This document shows positions 19,924-28,102 of a stretch of 64,000 nt of DNA, in pieces; position 1 is the stretch's first letter; every line of letters begins with the position of its first letter. The DNA is taken from contig JAEWMB010000017.1 in the NCBI GenBank assembly GCA_023457255.1, positions 33,060-97,059 of the forward strand, written 5' to 3'. The notes under the pieces are model-generated. The model made no database searches. It was given only the letters and a program-made list of their open reading frames with translations, and had not been told where the DNA came from. Made by a program: the position numbers and the translations under genes. This DNA is from Bacillota bacterium. GTDB taxonomy: Bacteria > Bacillota > Clostridia > Lachnospirales > Lachnospiraceae.

Positions 19924-20958
19924 ATGAAGAAAAAAGCATTATTACTTGGGCTTTGCGGGTGCCTGATGCTGTCAGTGGCGGCGTGCGGCAAGAAAAGCGG
20001 TGTCAATGTAACATTAGGCCAGTATAAGGGAATAGAAGTTACAGTAGAGCCGGTTGAGGTTACGGAAGAAGATATTCAGCAGCAATTAGACAATCTTAAC
20101 AATCAAAAGGGCACAGATGTTAAGATAGCAGATAGAGCCGATGTGCGTGACGGCGATACTGTAAATATTGATTATGTCGGTAAAATTGATGACAAAGAAT
20201 TCGACGGTGGAAAAGACGAAGGGTATAATTTAGAGATTGGATCCAATTCTTTTATTGACGGATTTGAGTCCGGTTTGATTGGTAAGAATGTTGGTGAAAC
20301 AGTTGATGTACCTGTAACATTTCCGGATCCTTATAATACTAATCCTGACTTAGCTGGAAAGAAAGCAGTGTTTACCGTTACAATTAATTACTTAACCGAT
20401 GGAACAAAAGAGCCATTAACCGATGAGGTAGTAAAAGCAAATACGGACTATGAGACCATAGATGCTTATAAGGAATATATTAAAACATCATTAACCCAAA
20501 GTGCAGAGCAGAACGCTCAGACACAGAAGGAAATAGATATTATTCAAAAGGCAATTGATAATTGTACCTTTCATAACTTGGGTCAAGAAGAGTTTGATAC
20601 AGAAGAAGCAGATATGAGAAATTATTATACCAGCGTAGCTTCTCAGTATGGGGTTGATTTAAAGACCTATATCCTTTACTTTTTTGGTATGACGGAAGAG
20701 CAGTTTAATACAGAGATTAAGACCGCAGCAGAATTTAATATTAAGCAAAGACTTATGCTAGACGAAGTTGCGAAGGCGGAGAAGTTAGAAATTACAGACG
20801 AAGAATATACAGAAAAAGTAACAGAGTATGCGGAACAGAATGACTATGAAACAATGGAAGCATTTGAAGAAGCATACCAAGGGAAAGAAAATGTTAAGAT
20901 TGCTTTGTTAAGAGAAAAGGCACTTGATTTTGTAATTGAAGCTGCAGTAGTAAAGTAG
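19924..20958 (+). CDS. Exported trigger-factor-like peptidyl-prolyl isomerase lipoprotein
   Basis: This 344-residue protein has a lipoprotein signal with lipobox SVAAC (Cys at about residue 20). A linker is followed by an FKBP-type isomerase domain (about residues 60-150: DGDTVNIDYVGKID, EFDGG, FIDGFESGLIGKNVGETV) and a long helical C-terminal domain like that of trigger factor. The ribosome-binding N-terminal domain of trigger factor is absent. It should therefore help fold secreted proteins outside the membrane, in the manner of PrsA. The frame is open upstream to 19870, but GAGAGAGGG and the signal peptide support the ATG at 19924. A single-gene unit with its own terminator. Confidence 0.88.
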   Translation: MKKKALLLGLCGCLMLSVAACGKKSGVNVTLGQYKGIEVTVEPVEVTEEDIQQQLDNLNNQKGTDVKIADRADVRDGDTVNIDYVGKIDDKEFDGGKDEGYNLEIGSNSFIDGFESGLIGKNVGETVDVPVTFPDPYNTNPDLAGKKAVFTVTINYLTDGTKEPLTDEVVKANTDYETIDAYKEYIKTSLTQSAEQNAQTQKEIDIIQKAIDNCTFHNLGQEEFDTEEADMRNYYTSVASQYGVDLKTYILYFFGMTEEQFNTEIKTAAEFNIKQRLMLDEVAKAEKLEITDEEYTEKVTEYAEQNDYETMEAFEEAYQGKENVKIALLREKALDFVIEAAVVK

Positions 20959-20994
20959 GCAGGCATTTTTTATAACACTATTTATAAAAATTAT

Positions 20995-21035
20995 GGGATA
21001 TTTTAAAGTAAGACTACTTTAAAATATCCCTTTTT
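20995..21035 (+). terminator. Perfect-stem terminator between convergent genes
   Basis: GGGATATTTTAAAGTA (20995-21010) and TACTTTAAAATATCCC (21015-21030) pair perfectly around AGAC, followed by TTTTT. It ends the foldase gene; because of its symmetry it may also serve the superoxide dismutase gene on the other strand. Confidence 0.9.
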
Positions 21036-21162
21036 ATATATCGAAAGTAAGAGAATTATAAATATACTTACAGAATTTTAATTATATTGTATAATACTGA
21101 TATTAGAACATTAAATCATTTGTGTTATAATCTTCTATGGACAGTTAGCCATACCAGATGAG

Positions 21163-21843
21163 TTATTTGTAAAATTGAAATTGGCAGTTGTAGCGATAAT
21201 ATACAAAATCCCAGTTTATGAGATCAAACCATCTGTCGATATAATCCTTGCGCCTGTTTTGATAATCCAGATAGTAGGCATGCTCCCAAACATCGATTGG
21301 GAGGAGAGGTATGAAACCTAAGGGAAGCGGAGTATCTTGATTTGCAGTGGTTATGATTGATAGCTCACCCCGGGAATTACTTACAAGCCAGGCATAACCG
21401 GAACCAAATACCTTTAATGCGGCTTCTCTTAGCTTAGCTTTAAATTCAAAAAAACTGCCAAAGGTGCATAGAAGCAGATTAAGAAACTCGTTTTGCGGTG
21501 TGCTTGCCTGACACGGATCGTACTCTGGAGTTATCGATGTTTTTTTGGGTGATTTCATGGAATAAAAGTATAAATTGTGATTGTATACACCGCCGGCATT
21601 ATTTTTTACTGCTGTTTGTATTTCAGAAGGAAGAAGGTTATTATGAATAATTAATTCCTCGAGGTTCCAGGTGTGGTATTCTTTATAATTCTTTAGTGTT
21701 TTATTTAGTGTATCCACATAATTTTTGAGGTGTTTTTCGTGATGAAAGAATAGTGTGCATTCACTTATATTCGGAGAAAGCGCGTCGAGGGCGTATGGCA
21801 ATGGAATCAATGGAAATGGATAAGTTTGATTATTTTGACTCAT
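21163..21843 (-). CDS. Fe/Mn superoxide dismutase family protein
   Basis: The 226-residue protein should convert superoxide to oxygen and hydrogen peroxide. All four metal ligands of the family are in place: H34 in FFHHEKH, H89 in VYNHNLY, D184 and H188 in DVWEHAYYLDY. The NQD triplet with Q169 is the manganese-type position of the active-site glutamine; iron enzymes usually carry it elsewhere. It has no leader and would be cytosolic, protecting an anaerobe against oxygen exposure. AGGATG lies nine bases before the start. It is slightly longer than typical (~200) because of short insertions at about 95-118. Divergent from the Spx/ArsC-like gene. Confidence 0.87.
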   Translation of the reverse strand: MSQNNQTYPFPLIPLPYALDALSPNISECTLFFHHEKHLKNYVDTLNKTLKNYKEYHTWNLEELIIHNNLLPSEIQTAVKNNAGGVYNHNLYFYSMKSPKKTSITPEYDPCQASTPQNEFLNLLLCTFGSFFEFKAKLREAALKVFGSGYAWLVSNSRGELSIITTANQDTPLPLGFIPLLPIDVWEHAYYLDYQNRRKDYIDRWFDLINWDFVYYRYNCQFQFYK

Positions 21844-21942
21844 AATGAGAACATCCTATCGTATTGGTTTACTATAGTTTATGAAAAAAACGACAGTGTG
21901 TGACAGCGATAGGAATTAGCAAAGAAATAGGGAGGTAGATTA

Positions 21943-22320
21943 ATGAAATATCAATATGTAGAGTATCCGAAATGTTCGACTTGTATCAAAGCAAGAAAAT
22001 GGATGGAGAAAAATGAGATTACGTTTGAAACAAGAGATATTACAGTTAACAATCCTACGAAGGAGGAGCTTAAGAAGTGGCATGAGAAGAGCGGATTGCC
22101 GCTCACTAGGTTCTTTAATACCAGCGGACTTCTTTATCGGGAACAGAATCTAAAGGAAAAGGTTAAAGTAATGACTGCGGAGGAAATGACGGAAGCATTA
22201 TCTGCCAATGGCATGTTGGTAAAACGGCCGATTTTAGTAGGAGAGGATTTTGTACTTGTAGGTTTTAAAGAAGATGAGTGGAAGAAGAAATTGCTTCCGC
22301 CGGTTATAAAACGGTATTAG
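21943..22320 (+). CDS. ArsC/Spx family thioredoxin-fold protein
   Basis: The 125-residue protein has the redox motif CSTC near the N-terminus (YPKCSTCIKARKWME) and the conserved RPILV-type segment (VKRPILVGEDFVLVGF) of the ArsC/Spx/YffB family. These are thioredoxin-fold proteins acting as glutathione- or thiol-dependent reductases, or (Spx) as regulators binding RNA polymerase. True arsenate reductases usually have arsenic-resistance neighbours, absent here, so an Spx/MgsR-like stress role or an uncharacterised reductase is more likely. Its location beside a superoxide dismutase fits oxidative stress. Confidence 0.8.
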   Translation: MKYQYVEYPKCSTCIKARKWMEKNEITFETRDITVNNPTKEELKKWHEKSGLPLTRFFNTSGLLYREQNLKEKVKVMTAEEMTEALSANGMLVKRPILVGEDFVLVGFKEDEWKKKLLPPVIKRY

Positions 22321-22524
22321 TGCCTTTTTACTGCTTTATGGTATGAAGCGAAGGCGGTATCCTTTCTTTTTATATCATAAAGCATCTTATGTTTCATAAA
22401 CTGATACGACCGGCCGATTTGTTAAAACATTATTAAAATTGATAGAAATCTGATGAATCTTGTGAATATAGCTGTTATAATAAGCAATGACTAAAGTTAG
22501 CAATCGTAATAGTTGGAGGAATCG

Positions 22525-23382
22525 ATGTTTGGGTATATAGAAATACATAAGCCAGAGCTAAAGATGAAGGAATATTATAAATACCGTGCCTACTATTGCG
22601 GGCTTTGCCAAGTCCTTAAGGAACGTTATGGACGTCTTGGACAGATGACACTGACTTATGATATGACATTTCTAATTGTTCTTTTAACTTCCTTGTATGA
22701 AAGCAAGGTGACAGAAGAGCGGCATCGGTGTCTTGCACATCCGGCCAAAAAACATTGGATGCTCTGCAATGAAATTACGCAGTATGCAGCAGATATGAAT
22801 ATTGCACTGACCTTTCATAAATTCCTTGATGATTGGAACGATGAAAAAAGTATAACAGGACTTAGTGCAAGTAAACTGTTAGCAGGAAAATATCGTAAAA
22901 TAGAAAAGAAGTACCCTGAAAAGTGTCAGGTGATAGCAGATTGCTTGTCAAAATTACAAGAATATGAGAAAGACAATGTTACTGACCTTGATAAGATAGC
23001 AAAACCATTTGGCGATTTAATGGGAGAGATGTTTGTTTACCGGGAGGATCAATGGAAGGATACCTTAAGAAGACTCGGCTTTTACCTTGGTAAGTATATC
23101 TATTTGCTGGATGCTTATGAGGATGTTAAGGACGATATAAAAAAGGGGAATTTTAATCCGGTCAAGGAGAAGGCAGACAAGCCGTCTTTTGAGGAGGAGT
23201 ACCGGCAGATCTTAATCATGATGATGTCCGAATGTACCAAGGAATTTGAAAGGTTACCACTAATTCTTGATGTCGAACTGTTAAGAAACATTCTATATGC
23301 AGGAGTATGGAAAAAGTATGACGAACATGGAAGGAAAGGTTGTAACAAGAAAACAATTGAGATAGAAGGGAAAGGTATATAG
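22525..23382 (+). CDS. DUF5685 family protein
   Basis: The 285-residue protein begins MFGYIEIHKPELKMKEYYKYRAYYCGLCQVLKERYG, with a CGLC pair typical of this Firmicutes family of unknown function (DUF5685 by memory). The rest is mostly helical with further Cys and His residues (HRCLAHPAKKHWMLC), so a bound metal is possible. An in-frame TTG at 22513 is inside the ribosome site GGAGGA, so the ATG at 22525 is preferred. It is followed by the DnaJ-like gene after one base and then a membrane protein gene, forming a translationally linked trio. Function unknown; helical metal-binding proteins coupled to a J-protein suggest an assembly or maturation task. Confidence 0.75.
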   Translation: MFGYIEIHKPELKMKEYYKYRAYYCGLCQVLKERYGRLGQMTLTYDMTFLIVLLTSLYESKVTEERHRCLAHPAKKHWMLCNEITQYAADMNIALTFHKFLDDWNDEKSITGLSASKLLAGKYRKIEKKYPEKCQVIADCLSKLQEYEKDNVTDLDKIAKPFGDLMGEMFVYREDQWKDTLRRLGFYLGKYIYLLDAYEDVKDDIKKGNFNPVKEKADKPSFEEEYRQILIMMMSECTKEFERLPLILDVELLRNILYAGVWKKYDEHGRKGCNKKTIEIEGKGI

Positions 23383-23383
23383 T

Positions 23384-24007
23384 ATGACACAAGATCCATA
23401 TCAGGTACTTGGGATAAGCAGAACGGCTACGGATGAGGAAGTGAAAAAAGCTTATCGTGAGCTAAGTAGAAAATATCATCCGGATTCCTATGTAGATAAT
23501 CCGCTGTCTGGTTTAGCAGAAGAGAAGTTTAAGGAAGTACAGGAAGCCTATGACAGCATTATGAATGAGCGCCAAAATGGCGGATATTCTACTTCTTATG
23601 GCAGCTATGGGGAGCAATCTTATGGAAACCAAACCTACCGGGAAGACGGAGTGCTTGCCGATGTTGCTTCAAAAATTAATGCACGCCGATTTAGTGAAGC
23701 CCTAAGTCTGCTCTCCGGTATCAGTAATCGTACCGCCAGATGGTATTATTATAGCGCGATTGCCAATATAGGTGTAGGTAATAATGTGCTTGCTGCAGAT
23801 CATGCCAGAACCGCTGTATCCATGGAACCAAATAATCCGGAGTATGTTAACTTAATGAATCAGTTACAGTGGGGAAGCAGAAGGTATACGCAGACCGGAT
23901 ATGGATATGGCCGTGGTGGTACAGATGCAGGCGATTTGTGCTGTAACCTATGTATTGCGGATGCTTGCTGCGAATGTATGGGAGGCGATTTGTGCACATG
24001 CATCTAA
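23384..24007 (+). CDS. DnaJ-domain protein with TPR-like repeats and Cys-rich tail
   Basis: The 207-residue protein has a J domain at residues 1-65 with the essential HPD (KYHPDSY), so it should recruit an Hsp70 (DnaK). After a Gly/Ser/Tyr linker comes a TPR-like helical pair (about 95-165, ARRFSEALSLLSG … ADHARTAVSMEPNNPEY). The end is strikingly cysteine-rich (CCNLCIADACCECMGGDLCTC), with ten Cys in about 25 residues, suggesting a metal site or membrane-surface attachment. It lacks the zinc fingers of true DnaJ. Sits between the DUF5685 and membrane protein genes and overlaps the latter. Confidence 0.85.
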   Translation: MTQDPYQVLGISRTATDEEVKKAYRELSRKYHPDSYVDNPLSGLAEEKFKEVQEAYDSIMNERQNGGYSTSYGSYGEQSYGNQTYREDGVLADVASKINARRFSEALSLLSGISNRTARWYYYSAIANIGVGNNVLAADHARTAVSMEPNNPEYVNLMNQLQWGSRRYTQTGYGYGRGGTDAGDLCCNLCIADACCECMGGDLCTCI

Positions 24008-24564
24008 GTACGAAAAAATTAGCGTTTTCAGGTTTATTGCTCGCATTAACTATTTTACTAACGATACTTAGCTCTGTGTTTGAAACAAGTACTTTATTTT
24101 TACTTGCGGCAGCATCGTACCTCGTAGGAATAAATTTTAGAGAGAGTGGAGTTGGAGTTGGTATCGGATTCTACCTTTCTGCTATCTTACTTAGTGTAAT
24201 ATTAGCTCCCAATAAACTCTATTGCCTGACCTTTGCAGTGATCGGTGCTTACATTGTCATTATGGAAGTAATCAGAGCATATTTAACCAAGAAGGAGTTA
24301 CAAAAGTTAGCAACTACAAACAGGGGACCGGTTGAAAAAAAGTCAAATATTTTCTTTTATGCCATTAAGTTTGTTGTATTTAACCTGCTTTATCTGCCTT
24401 TTTTATTTTATTTTCCGGGCTTATTCTATCGTGGAGAAATTTCACCAAAGGTCTATGCGTTGGCTATCGTGGGAGGACAGGCCGTATTTGTTCTCTACGA
24501 TTTAGCATATGATGTATTTATCCAAAAGTATTGGAGCCGGATCAAAAAGAATATAATTCGTTAA
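23992..24564 (+). CDS. Multi-pass membrane protein of unknown function
   Basis: This is a roughly 190-residue hydrophobic protein with about five membrane helices. The opening (STKKLAFSGLLLALTILLTIL) resembles the first helix of ECF-transporter substrate-binding proteins, but this is only a likeness. The reading frame overlaps the DnaJ-like gene by 16 bases. GGAGG at 23981-23985 is six bases from a GTG at 23992 and twelve from an ATG at 23998; either could be used. The trio with DUF5685 and the J-protein suggests a shared function at the membrane. Confidence 0.7.
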   Translation: MHMHLSTKKLAFSGLLLALTILLTILSSVFETSTLFLLAAASYLVGINFRESGVGVGIGFYLSAILLSVILAPNKLYCLTFAVIGAYIVIMEVIRAYLTKKELQKLATTNRGPVEKKSNIFFYAIKFVVFNLLYLPFLFYFPGLFYRGEISPKVYALAIVGGQAVFVLYDLAYDVFIQKYWSRIKKNIIR

Positions 24565-24678
24565 TAATAATGATAAGCCTATCCTAGCACCCCCTGAACT
24601 ACAAAAGTATTTGTATATTGCATAATTTATCTGCCCATGGAATAGATTATAAAAACAAGTATTTCAGGTGGAACTTCC

Positions 24679-24969
24679 ATGAAAGGCTCCAATTTGTTTA
24701 AGCATAAACAAATCGAGGAACGTGCTGCTGAGATTGCTGCATTTATAATTGAAAACAATGCAACAGTCAGACAGACCGCAAAGCAGTTCGGTATCTCTAA
24801 GTCGACGGTACATAAGGATGTTACCGAGCGTTTGTTACAAGTAAATCCTTCTCTGGCAGAGCGAGCACGTGTCGTTTTAGATTTAAATAAGTCAGAGAGA
24901 CATATCAGAGGTGGATTGGCTACCAAAGAGAAGTACCTACATAAAGGAAAGACAGTGCAAGGATATTAA
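24679..24969 (+). CDS. spoIIID: Sporulation transcription factor SpoIIID
   Basis: The 96-residue DNA-binding protein matches SpoIIID closely: a helix-turn-helix TVRQTAKQFGISKSTVHKDVTERL (about 34-57) followed by the family's RHIRGGLATKEKYL second basic segment. In the mother cell it switches gene expression between the sigma-E and sigma-K stages of sporulation. AGGTGGAA upstream supports the ATG. It has its own terminator. Its presence shows that the organism is a spore former, or descends from one. Confidence 0.95.
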   Translation: MKGSNLFKHKQIEERAAEIAAFIIENNATVRQTAKQFGISKSTVHKDVTERLLQVNPSLAERARVVLDLNKSERHIRGGLATKEKYLHKGKTVQGY

Positions 24970-25040
24970 CAATGGGTAGACGCTGTCCGTTATCAATGTT
25001 AAGGAACAATAGTCTTTATGCATTTGTTCGAGAACATAGG

Positions 25041-25085
25041 AAAAATCGGAGTGTTTGAGGATAACTCAAATATTCCGATTTTTTT
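25041..25085 (+). terminator. Terminator after spoIIID
   Basis: AAAAATCGGA…TTTGAG (25041-25059) pairs with CTCAAA…TCCGATTTTT (25065-25084) around GATAA, ending in seven T. Confidence 0.85.
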
Positions 25086-25216
25086 CAGCAATAGAGGCAG
25101 TGAATGTGAAATAAAATAGAAAAATGTTCACGAACCATGTAATATTTTGTTGGAAATAGTTCCACATTATGGTATACTTAAGAGGTTGAAGTTGATAAAT
25201 TTTCTTATTACTTGTA

Positions 25217-25230
25217 TGAAAGCGCTTACA
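25217..25230 (+). promoter_or_regulatory. CRE (CcpA-type site) upstream of rnf
   Basis: TGAAAGCGCTTACA matches TGWAANCGNTNWCA at every position. It lies 447 bases before the rnfC start and about 240 bases before the likely rnf promoter, so it may act through looping or on an upstream promoter. Confidence 0.65.
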
Positions 25231-25325
25231 ATATGTGAATACTTTCACATAGCCCAATACATAAGAATTAATTAGCATTTTAAGCAAATGCGATAATGAT
25301 TTATCGATATTAAGAGAATCAATAA

Positions 25326-25339
25326 TGTAATCGCTTACA
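25326..25339 (+). promoter_or_regulatory. Second CRE (CcpA-type site) upstream of rnf
   Basis: TGTAATCGCTTACA also matches the CRE consensus at every position. It is 109 bases from the first site, about ten helical turns, a spacing compatible with looping between two bound repressor dimers. Confidence 0.65.
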
Positions 25340-25443
25340 ATTGGCACAAGTTATGAATGAAACTTATACTTGGAAAGAGAGAAGAATTCTTATTTTTTAT
25401 CTATTAATTTTAAAAAAAATGTTGAAAAAGTTAAATTCTCTCA

Positions 25444-25472
25444 TTCAAAATGTGTTTAATTTGTGTTAAAAT
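25444..25472 (+). promoter_or_regulatory. Likely promoter of the rnf operon
   Basis: An extended -10 element TGTTAAAAT (25464-25472) with a weak -35 (TTCAAA, 25444-25449) lies about 200 bases upstream of rnfC. It implies a long untranslated leader. Confidence 0.5.
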
Positions 25473-25510
25473 AGAAACAAATGCAAATAAAAAGACGATA
25501 TATCAACAAT

Positions 25511-25565
25511 TTACGCTAACCCGGCGTCATTTTTCAGGTATTCAATTTAATACAGGTTTGCGTAA
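25511..25565 (+). promoter_or_regulatory. Structured leader RNA element upstream of rnfC
   Basis: TTACGCTAACC (25511-25521) pairs with GGTTTGCGTAA (25555-25565) with a single mismatch, enclosing the inner hairpin GTATT/AATAC (25538-25553) and a non-paired CGGCGTCATTTTTCAG segment. A closing stem with conserved-looking internal bases is typical of riboswitch aptamers. Just before the rnfC ribosome site there is a further small hairpin CTCTTATTAAGAG. I cannot assign it to a known class. Confidence 0.45.
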
Positions 25566-25676
25566 GTATCTTAAATGCTTATAACTGCACACCGATAGGG
25601 GGAAGTAGTTAAAAGTAAAAGGATAATTTTCAACCTCTTATTAAGAGTTTAAATTAGAAAGAAAGAAGGAGAAAAA

Positions 25677-26999
25677 ATGGCAGCAGAAACATTCAAAGGC
25701 GGCATTCATCCTTATGAAGGAAAAGATTTAACAAAGGATAAGCCAACCACTTTATTGCTACCAAAAGGAGAACTTGTATTTCCAATGTCACAGCATATTG
25801 GATATCCGGCAAAACCTATTGTTGCAAAAGGTGATAAAGTTTTGGTGGGCCAGAAAATCGGCGAGGCGGCTGGTGCAATATCCGCATGTATCATCAGCTC
25901 TGTATCGGGTACGGTAAAGGCGGTGGAACCAAGATTAACCGTGTCCGGTATGATGGAAGAATCTGTCGTTATAGAAAATGATAATGTTTATACTCCGGTG
26001 GAAGGATTTGGAGCGGAGCGGGATTACACTACTCTAAAAAAAGAAGAAATTCGTTCTATTATTAAAGAAGCAGGTATTGTAGGTATGGGAGGGGCTGGTT
26101 TCCCAACACATATTAAACTTACTCCCGCAAATGACAGTGCGATAGATTATTTAATTATTAATGGTTCTGAGTGTGAACCTTATCTGACAAGTGATTACCG
26201 CATGATGTTAGAAGAGACAAATCGCTTGATTAAGGGTATTAAGATTACACTTCGCTTATTTGAAAATGCAAAGGCTATCATTGCAATAGAGGATAACAAG
26301 CCGGAAGCAATCAGTACGCTTACTCATGCGTTAAAAAATGAGAATAAAATTGAATTAAAAGTTATCAAAACAAAGTATCCTCAGGGTGCGGAACGCGTGC
26401 TGATTTATGCAGTAACGGGACGTAAAATGAATTCTACCATGCTGCCGGCGGATATCGGTTGTATCGTAAATAATATAGATACTATGATATCGGTTTGCAG
26501 AGCAGTTGCGGAGAATACTCCGCTAATCAAAAGAGTTATAACAGTATCCGGAGACGCTGTGAAGAATTCCGGCAATTTCACCGTATTAACTGGTACTTAT
26601 TATAGTGAACTTGCAGAAGCCGCAGGTGGGTTTAATACGAAACCTGCGAAGATAATTTCAGGCGGGCCAATGATGGGACTTGCTCTTTATTCTCTGCAGA
26701 TACCGATTACTAAGACTTCCAGTGCTTTATTGGCATTTACGGCGGATGAAGTGGCACAGATGGAAGAAGGACCCTGCATCCGGTGTGGACGCTGCGTGGC
26801 TGTCTGTCCGGGAAGAATTGTTCCGCAGAAGCTCATGGAGTATGCGGAACGTTTTGACGATAAAGGCTTTGAGGCGTTAAATGGCATGGAATGCTGTGAA
26901 TGCGGCTGCTGTTCTTATATCTGTCCGGCGGGGCGTCATTTAACACAGGCCTTTAAGCAATCCAAAAGAAATATTCTTAATGAGCGCAAGAAGGCATAA
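25677..26999 (+). CDS. rnfC: Rnf complex subunit C (NADH dehydrogenase side)
   Basis: The 440-residue peripheral subunit of the ion-translocating ferredoxin:NAD+ oxidoreductase has the glycine-rich GIVGMGGAGFPTHIK (about 138-152) for NADH/FMN binding and two [4Fe-4S] motifs near the C-terminus (CIRCGRCVAVCP and CCECGCCSYICP). It takes electrons from reduced ferredoxin through the complex to NAD+ while Na+ or H+ is exported. First gene of the operon in clostridial order C-D-G-E-A-B. GAAGGAG sets the start. Confidence 0.96.
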   Translation: MAAETFKGGIHPYEGKDLTKDKPTTLLLPKGELVFPMSQHIGYPAKPIVAKGDKVLVGQKIGEAAGAISACIISSVSGTVKAVEPRLTVSGMMEESVVIENDNVYTPVEGFGAERDYTTLKKEEIRSIIKEAGIVGMGGAGFPTHIKLTPANDSAIDYLIINGSECEPYLTSDYRMMLEETNRLIKGIKITLRLFENAKAIIAIEDNKPEAISTLTHALKNENKIELKVIKTKYPQGAERVLIYAVTGRKMNSTMLPADIGCIVNNIDTMISVCRAVAENTPLIKRVITVSGDAVKNSGNFTVLTGTYYSELAEAAGGFNTKPAKIISGGPMMGLALYSLQIPITKTSSALLAFTADEVAQMEEGPCIRCGRCVAVCPGRIVPQKLMEYAERFDDKGFEALNGMECCECGCCSYICPAGRHLTQAFKQSKRNILNERKKA

Positions 27000-27091
27000 G
27001 ATATTATCTTGCAGTAAAGAGGAGAATGAGGAGAACACTGAAATAATAAAGAGATTTTTATTTTGGTAAACTGATGAAAGAGGTGGAATCT

Positions 27092-28102
27092 TTGAAAGAT
27101 ATGTATAATGTCTCTGCATCACCGCATGTGCGAAGTGGTGTAACGACAGCACAAATTATGAGAGATGTTGCAATTGCGTTAATGCCGGCTTGTTTGTTTG
27201 GTATTTATCAATTCGGTTTCTCGGCATTTTTAGTATTATTGGTTTCGGTAACATCCTGTGTGGTATCCGAGTTTTTATATGAAAGATTAATGAAGCAGCC
27301 ATATCGTACGTATGAATGCAGTGCTATAGTGACCGGTTTATTAATCGGGATGAATATGCCTGCCGGAATACCCGTATGGATTCCGATGGTTGGCGGTGTA
27401 TTCGCAATTATTGTTGTAAAACAGTTATATGGTGGACTTGGACAAAACTTTATGAATCCTGCTCTTGCCGCCAGATGTTTCTTATCCATCTGTTTTGCTA
27501 CCCGTATGACAACCTTTGCAGTAGATTCCTTTGCAAGTTCAAGTGCTTCAAATAAAGCATTATATTTATTTCACTATGGTAATGCCGGGCTAGACGGAGT
27601 TAGCGGGGCGACACCGCTTGCAGCAATGAAGGCCTCTGAGGCAGCTCCAGGCTTACTTGATATGTTCTTTGGCTATCATGGCGGTGTGCTTGGCGAAACA
27701 AGTGCTATGATGCTTTTAATCGGTGCATGTTATTTATTGTATCGTAGAATTATTTCCTTACGTATTCCTTTGACCTATATTATAACGTTTGCGATATTTA
27801 TTATATTGTTTGGCGGTAAGGGTTTTGATGTAGAGTATGTGTTGGCCCAGATTCTTGGCGGCGGATTACTATTAGGTGCTTTCTTTATGGCAACCGATTA
27901 TGTAACTTGTCCGATCACTAAGTATGGTCAAATCCTTTTTGGTGTCTGCCTTGGTGCATTAACCGGATTATTCCGTGTATTTGGTGGTTCTGCGGAAGGT
28001 GTATCTTACGCAATTATCTTCTGTAACTTATTGGTACCGTTGATTGAAAAAATCACGATGCCAAGGGGCTTCGGAGTAGGAGGTAAGAAACTTGCAAAAT
28101 AA
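27092..28102 (+). CDS. rnfD: Rnf complex subunit D (flavin-bearing membrane subunit)
   Basis: The roughly 336-residue membrane protein has about nine to ten helices and the covalent flavin site SGAT (T174 in the numbering used here; GVSGATPLAAM). It forms part of the ion channel of Rnf. AAGAGGTGG at 27078-27085 is best placed for a TTG at 27092 (MKDMYNVSASPHVRSG); the ATG at 27074 has no ribosome site, and the ATG at 27101 is a little far. The rnfG gene overlaps its end. Confidence 0.94.
   Translation: MKDMYNVSASPHVRSGVTTAQIMRDVAIALMPACLFGIYQFGFSAFLVLLVSVTSCVVSEFLYERLMKQPYRTYECSAIVTGLLIGMNMPAGIPVWIPMVGGVFAIIVVKQLYGGLGQNFMNPALAARCFLSICFATRMTTFAVDSFASSSASNKALYLFHYGNAGLDGVSGATPLAAMKASEAAPGLLDMFFGYHGGVLGETSAMMLLIGACYLLYRRIISLRIPLTYIITFAIFIILFGGKGFDVEYVLAQILGGGLLLGAFFMATDYVTCPITKYGQILFGVCLGALTGLFRVFGGSAEGVSYAIIFCNLLVPLIEKITMPRGFGVGGKKLAK

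Noticed and set aside
21090..21131. Two plus-strand TATAAT boxes between the foldase and superoxide dismutase genes
   Set aside because: They point into the 3' end of the superoxide dismutase gene on the other strand, have no good -35 elements and are likely AT-rich chance matches; an antisense RNA cannot be supported.
21943..22320. Arsenate reductase with an arsenic resistance role
   Set aside because: No ArsB, ArsR or Acr3 gene lies nearby; the fold is shared with Spx-like proteins, so a specific arsenate role is unsupported.
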